Assembly (NCBI GenBank): GCA_016717725.1
Contig: JADKFA010000018.1
Location: 23,908 to 87,907, forward strand
Direction of reading: 5' to 3'
DNA length: 64,000 nucleotides
Origin: Bacteroidota bacterium
GTDB taxonomy: Bacteria > Bacteroidota > Bacteroidia > AKYH767-A > OLB10
Shown here piece after piece: positions 59,529 through 64,000 of this stretch. The translations under genes were made by a program, and so were the position numbers. The notes under the pieces are model-generated. The model worked only from the letters and a program-made list of their open reading frames with translations, ran no database searches and was not told the DNA's origin. The stretch's first letter is position 1. Every line of letters starts with the position of its first letter.

Positions 59529-60648
59529 TGGAAGAAAAAATGCTTAGTAGTTTACTTTTTTCATGATCCCAATTCAATTCTTGAGAAGCCACTTTCAAAT
59601 TCTTTTGCCACGTGAGGCGCATCTCTTTATTGTCAATCATTTTGTTCATCAACGTAGCAAGGTTTTTTACATTGTGGTCTGGACTTATGCATCCAATGTT
59701 ATAATCCTTCTACTATTTTTTTATTTCTGGCAAATCACTGGCTAAGATGGGAACACCTGCCTGAATGTAATCGAAAATTTTATTGGGTAAACTAAATCGA
59801 TAGTTGAGATTTGAGTTTTTGTCGAGACTCAATCCTAAATCCGCACAAAGTGTATAAAGGAAGAGTTCAGATGGAGATTTTTTTGGTTCAAATTTTACTT
59901 TTTCATTGAGTTGTAATTCTACCACCATTAATTTTAATGCTGGAATTACATCTCCGCTTCCAACAATAAGTAAAATAGCATTATCGACATATTGCATCGC
60001 TTGAACCGCTTCTTCTGCCCCTCGCTGAATATTTATTCCTGCCCCTTGTAAAATAATAATGGCTTTGTCGCTTGGTAAACGCAATTCTCTTTTAATGATG
60101 TCAAGGTCGGTTCGAATTTGAAACTTAACTTCCGGCATGTTTCGAATTACTTTGAATTTTACTTTGTATTCGTCTTCATACAATTGAGCAATACTCGAAT
60201 TTACCGTATAGGCATATTTGATTTTAGGAATTATATACGATTCAATTCTTTTCCAAATTGCCTGAACTCTGGGTCGCTGGGTGAGTTCTGGAACTCCAGT
60301 AAAATATTCGTGACTATCGTAAACAAGGGGTATTCCTTTGATTTTTGAAATTAAAAAATTAGCAGGTAATGTGTCTAAATCATTACTGAGAAGGATGTCG
60401 GCTTGATTCCATAAGAGGTACCAAAACAATCGTAAATTGTAATTAAAATAGAATAAAGGCCCTTTGTTAAACCAAAGTTTGAAGCGCGTTATTCGAAACC
60501 GCTTTCCTTTCATTTCAATAGAATCTGGGAGCACACGTCCAATCAACATCACTTGATAACCAGCCTCTTTTAAAGTTCCTGCGGCACGTTGAACCCTTTG
60601 GTCGGTTACTAAATCGGATGTTACACTTATGATTATTCTATCAGCCAC
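59518..60648 (-). pseudogene. Glycosyltransferase (GT4-like) gene with two compensating indels
   Basis: From a GTG at 60648 a GT-B protein reads VTSDLVTDQRVQRAAGTLKE, LLSNDLDTLPANFLISK, VYDSHEYFTGVPEL, AIIILQGAGINIQRGAEEAVQ and SLPNKIFDYIQAGVPILASDLPEIKK, then meets a stop at 59713. One more A in the seven-A run (plus strand T-run 59706-59712) and one T fewer in GGATTATAAC (near 59699-59705) give IVEGYNIGCISPDHNVKNLATL. That lies in the original frame and runs to LLSIFSS and a stop at 59518. The repaired length is about 376 residues. Such sugar transferases build surface glycans; the donor is unknown. Confidence 0.82.
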
Positions 60649-61065
60649 AATGGCGAAGGTAATTCTTCTCTAGCTGAATTCTTTTTATTGATTGCTCTAA
60701 TTAATGATAATTCATTGATTGACAAAGTTTCACGTTTTATTATTGGGATAACGAATTTCTTTAGATTCCCTATTCCTTGAAGAATTCAGTAGGTTGTCTT
60801 CTTTTTTGAACGCTTTGCGAAGTTCAATCTAAAGTACAATTTTGCCTTAACTGCAAACATTCAGAGAGGTTCCTTGAGTTTAGAAATGCTTGTGGATTGA
60901 ATGATTTCAAACTCATTTACTAATTACTTTAAATAGGTGTCGTATAAAAATTTGATATTTAATGAGATGTGTCTATGCTATCTCTATTTTAAATCCTTTT
61001 ATAAATTGTTTCGTATGCACGCATCTGCTATATTTGCCCGCTCTATAAATTAATATATTATATCA
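60649..61065. other. Intergenic region before secDF
   Basis: This is a 417-bp AT-rich stretch between the divergent glycosyltransferase and secDF genes. I found no coding frame of interest, RNA gene or long repeat in it, apart from the secDF promoter at 61006-61036. Confidence 0.6.
61006..61036 (+). promoter_or_regulatory. Promoter of secDF
   Basis: TTG (61006-61008), a 20-bp spacer and TATATTTG (61029-61036) match the Bacteroidota housekeeping promoter pattern fully. The start codon is 29 bp downstream of the box. Confidence 0.7.
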
Positions 61066-64000
61066 ATGCAAAGTAAAGGTGCTATTAAACTATTTGCCAT
61101 CGTTTTGGCTCTGGTTTGCCTCTATCAACTCTCATTTACCCTAGTTACACGTGGGGTGGAGGAAGATGCAAGAGAGTATGCGAATAACGATCCTATAAAA
61201 GAGAAAGAATATCTCGATTCGATTGGTCCTAAAGGTGTTTACAACATCGGAGTAAAGGATTATACCTATCGTGAGTGTAAGGAAAGAGAAATCAATCTCG
61301 GTCTCGACTTAAAAGGTGGAATGAACGTAACGTTGGAAGTATCCGTAATGGATCTGGTTCGTTCAATGGCCGGTCAAAATAGTGAAGATCCTACCTTCAA
61401 GAAAGCAATTGACCGTGCTGCTGAATTACAACGTAATAGCAACAAGGATTTCGTTACGCTATTCGGACAAGCTTTTACTGAAATTGATCCAAATGCTAGC
61501 CTTGCAGCAGTTTTTGCGAATATCGAGAATCAGGATAAGATTAAATTTAATTCAACCAATGATCAAGTTTTGAAAGTATTAAAGGAAGAATCTGATGCAG
61601 CCATCAGTCGTTCATTTAATATTCTTCGTACTCGTATCGATAAGTTCGGTGTGTCTCAACCTAATATTCAACAATTAGGTTCAGGACGAATCTTGGTGGA
61701 ATTACCAGGAGTGAAGGAACCAGATCGTGTGCGTAAACTCCTTCAAGGTACGGCGAAGTTGGAATTCTGGGAAACTTACACCTTTGGTGAAGTAGCTCCA
61801 GGATTAGTTGCCGTGAATACGATGCTTGCGAATGAAAACAAGAAAGATTCGTTGTTAGGAAATTTAACTTCAGTTAAAGATTCTAGTGCAACTGCAAGTA
61901 CTACTCCTGACGATACAACGTTAGCTTCAACAACAACTCCAGATACAGCTAAAACTTCTTTGGTTGATAAAATGGGAAAAGATTCTACCACTGCTAAAGA
62001 TACTGCCGGTGGTAAAACATTTGAAGAATTTGCTCGTGAAAACCCATTGTTTGCTGTGTTATTCCCATCCGATGGACAAGTACGTACACAGGAAGAAAAG
62101 AATATTGTAGATAAGCAATGTGTCATCGGTTATTCTTTAATTAAGGATACGGCTAAAGTGAATCGTATTTTAGAACGCGATGATGTAAAAGCAGCATTGC
62201 CAAAAAATCTTCGCTTATTATGGACTGTTAAACCTCGTTCTGCCGAAACTCAATCACTCGAGTTAATCGGTATTAAGAGTGCCGGTCGTGATGGAAAAGC
62301 TCCTTTAGATGGTGCTGCAATTTCTGATGCTCGTCAGGATTTCGGTCAATTCAATAGCCAACCTGAAATTAGTATGAGAATGAATCCAGATGGTGCTAAA
62401 GTTTGGAAGCGTCTTACTGGTGAAAATGTCGGAAAGTCAATTGCAATTGTTCTTGATGATTACGTTTATAGTTTCCCGAATGTGCAAGGTGAAATTGCTG
62501 GAGGAAGCTCAAGTATCACAGGTAACTTTGAGATTAATGAAGCAAAAGATTTAGCAAATATTTTAAAGGCTGGTAAACTTCCAGCTCCTGCACGTATCGT
62601 TGAGGAAGCAGTAGTTGGACCATCTTTAGGAGCAGAAGCGATTCAAAATGGATTACTTTCCTTTTTGGTAGCCTTAGGTATAGTATTCTTCTTTATGGCA
62701 TTCTATTACAGTAAAGCAGGTATTGTTGCCGATATTACTTTAATATGTAATATGTTCTTCATTATGGGTGTACTTGCTTCTTTAGGTGCTGTACTTACCC
62801 TTCCAGGTATCGCAGGTATCGTGTTAATCATAGCGCTTTCTGTAGATGCAAACATTCTTATTTTTGAAAGAGTACGTGAGGAATTGCGTTTAGGTAAAGG
62901 ATTGCGTTTAGCTATTGCTGATGGTTATAAGCATGCATTCTCTTCTATCATCGACTCCAATGTGACCACATTATTATTAGGTATCATCCTTTATTCATTC
63001 GGTAGTGGACCCGTTCAAGGTTTCGCAACTACGTTAATTATAGGTATCCTTTGTTCATTGTTCTCTGCCATCTTCATTAGCCGATTAATGTTCGAGTACT
63101 TATTGGATAAGAATAAGGATATTCCTTTCTGGACAAATGCAACGAAGGATCCATATAAAAATATTAACCTTCCATTCGTTGAGAATCGTAAGAAGTATTA
63201 TATCATCTCTGGAATTGTAATTGCTGCTGGAATTTTTTCTATCGGCATGAAAGGATTTAATTTCGGAGTGGATTTCGACGGAGGTCGTACGTTTGTTGTT
63301 CAGTTTGACAATGCTACTTCCACGCAAGCTATTCGTGAATCATTAGCAACTCCATTTGGTGAAGCGCCAGATGTAAAAACTTTCGGAACCGATAATCGCT
63401 ATAAAATAACTACCGATTATTTGATTGAAGAAAATACAGCTGAAGCACAAGCAGCTGTTACAAAAGCATTGTACGAAGGATTGAAAGGTCAGTTTTCAGG
63501 AATTGATCAAGCTAAATTCCAAGAAACAAAAATTATAAACTCTCAGAAAGTAGGACCAACTGTCGCAGATGATATTAAGTCTTCGGCATTGTTCTCTGTC
63601 ATCTTTGGATGTGCACTGATGTTTTTATACATCCTAGTTCGCTTCAAAAAATGGCAGTATGGTTTAGGTGCTACCGTAGCTTTGTTGCATGATGTATTAT
63701 TGATTCTATCCATCTTCTCCATCTTTAACGGAATTCTTCCTTTCACACTTGAAATCAATCAAGACTTCATCGCGGCATTGTTAACCGTAATGGGTTATTC
63801 AATGACGGATACTGTGGTGGTCTTTGATAGGATTCGAGAGTACTTGGGAATTCATCCAAACACCGATAAGAAAGTGGTTATTAATAATGCATTGAATTCG
63901 ACATTGAGCCGAACAATGAATACATCGTTAGCTACTTTCTTCGTATTACTTGCCATCTTCATCTTTGGTGGTGATGTGATTCGTGGATTTATCTTTGCAT
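61066..64000 (+). CDS. secDF: SecDF protein-export membrane protein, 3' end outside window
   Basis: A single-chain SecD-SecF fusion that uses the proton gradient to drive late steps of Sec export. About 978 codons are visible from the ATG at 61066. SecD motifs include NLGLDLKGGMNVTLEV, ISRSFNILRTRIDKFGVSQPNIQ and SVDANILIFERVREE. The SecF half starts near 63180 with NFGVDFDGGRTFVVQF and has MGYSMTDTVVVFDRIRE. Membrane helices follow the usual 6+6 plan. The periplasmic P1 domain carries a Ser/Thr/Asp-rich insert at about residues 266-316. The last few residues lie beyond the right edge. Confidence 0.96.
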   Translation, partial: MQSKGAIKLFAIVLALVCLYQLSFTLVTRGVEEDAREYANNDPIKEKEYLDSIGPKGVYNIGVKDYTYRECKEREINLGLDLKGGMNVTLEVSVMDLVRSMAGQNSEDPTFKKAIDRAAELQRNSNKDFVTLFGQAFTEIDPNASLAAVFANIENQDKIKFNSTNDQVLKVLKEESDAAISRSFNILRTRIDKFGVSQPNIQQLGSGRILVELPGVKEPDRVRKLLQGTAKLEFWETYTFGEVAPGLVAVNTMLANENKKDSLLGNLTSVKDSSATASTTPDDTTLASTTTPDTAKTSLVDKMGKDSTTAKDTAGGKTFEEFARENPLFAVLFPSDGQVRTQEEKNIVDKQCVIGYSLIKDTAKVNRILERDDVKAALPKNLRLLWTVKPRSAETQSLELIGIKSAGRDGKAPLDGAAISDARQDFGQFNSQPEISMRMNPDGAKVWKRLTGENVGKSIAIVLDDYVYSFPNVQGEIAGGSSSITGNFEINEAKDLANILKAGKLPAPARIVEEAVVGPSLGAEAIQNGLLSFLVALGIVFFFMAFYYSKAGIVADITLICNMFFIMGVLASLGAVLTLPGIAGIVLIIALSVDANILIFERVREELRLGKGLRLAIADGYKHAFSSIIDSNVTTLLLGIILYSFGSGPVQGFATTLIIGILCSLFSAIFISRLMFEYLLDKNKDIPFWTNATKDPYKNINLPFVENRKKYYIISGIVIAAGIFSIGMKGFNFGVDFDGGRTFVVQFDNATSTQAIRESLATPFGEAPDVKTFGTDNRYKITTDYLIEENTAEAQAAVTKALYEGLKGQFSGIDQAKFQETKIINSQKVGPTVADDIKSSALFSVIFGCALMFLYILVRFKKWQYGLGATVALLHDVLLILSIFSIFNGILPFTLEINQDFIAALLTVMGYSMTDTVVVFDRIREYLGIHPNTDKKVVINNALNSTLSRTMNTSLATFFVLLAIFIFGGDVIRGFIFA

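Noticed and set aside
61776..62126. Antisense open frame of 116 codons inside secDF
   Set aside because: It mirrors the Ser/Thr-rich insert, has low-complexity composition and no start signal. secDF is clearly the coding strand.

Overview
The window comes from a low-GC Bacteroidota genome. The evidence is a type IX secretion system (T9SS) locus (porV, porU, porP, gldJ), several secreted proteins with T9SS C-terminal sorting domains, a TonB-dependent receptor paired with a DUF5689 lipoprotein, a single-chain SecDF, and promoters of the Bacteroidota kind (TTG, 18-20 bp, TAnnTTTG). A Flavobacteriales-like or Chitinophagales-like lineage is plausible, but I cannot name a genus. No rRNA, tRNA, CRISPR array, prophage or complete insertion sequence was seen.

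Layout. 1-7566 (minus strand) is a nucleotide-sugar operon: aminotransferase, UDP-glucose dehydrogenase, UDP-xylose synthase, acetyltransferase, oxidoreductase, UDP-HexNAc dehydrogenase and galE. Together they can supply UDP-GlcA, UDP-Xyl, UDP-Gal and a diacetamido-uronic acid for surface polysaccharide. 7687-9839 (plus) holds an outer-membrane-type protein and the Kdo transferase. 9854-16268 (minus) is the rod-shape operon mreB-mreC-mreD-mrdA-rodA, ending in a coupled exported protein, and purH follows at 16416-17942. 18293-21576 carries two T9SS cargo genes behind an 11-G tract. 21752-24137 is the tyrosine/homogentisate pair hmgA-hppD. 24351-29835 is a divergent TonB receptor/DUF5689/nuclease trio. 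29849-33997 runs sixA, a histone H1-like gene, ppk1 and ppx.

33998-35592 is a small accessory patch: tandem hairpin repeats, a gutted DUF1016 nuclease gene and a higBA toxin-antitoxin pair. Then come a SprT-like protease, a cargo gene, feoAB with a palindromic operator, a 48-residue lipoprotein gene that is easily missed, another cargo gene, an L,D-transpeptidase, adenine deaminase, a cold-shock protein and recG. 48930-57326 is ispF-porV-porU (minus) facing porP-gldJ (plus). A small conserved-looking gene and ftsE follow, then two glycosyltransferase genes, and secDF runs off the right edge.

The most notable points are: single-base indels that break porU and both glycosyltransferases (assembly error or real inactivation); an 11-G tract upstream of a cargo gene; two families of composite hairpin repeats; a lysine-rich H1-like gene joined to the polyphosphate genes; and the feoAB control region with its neighbouring small lipoprotein gene. 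I found no system that I can claim is wholly new.
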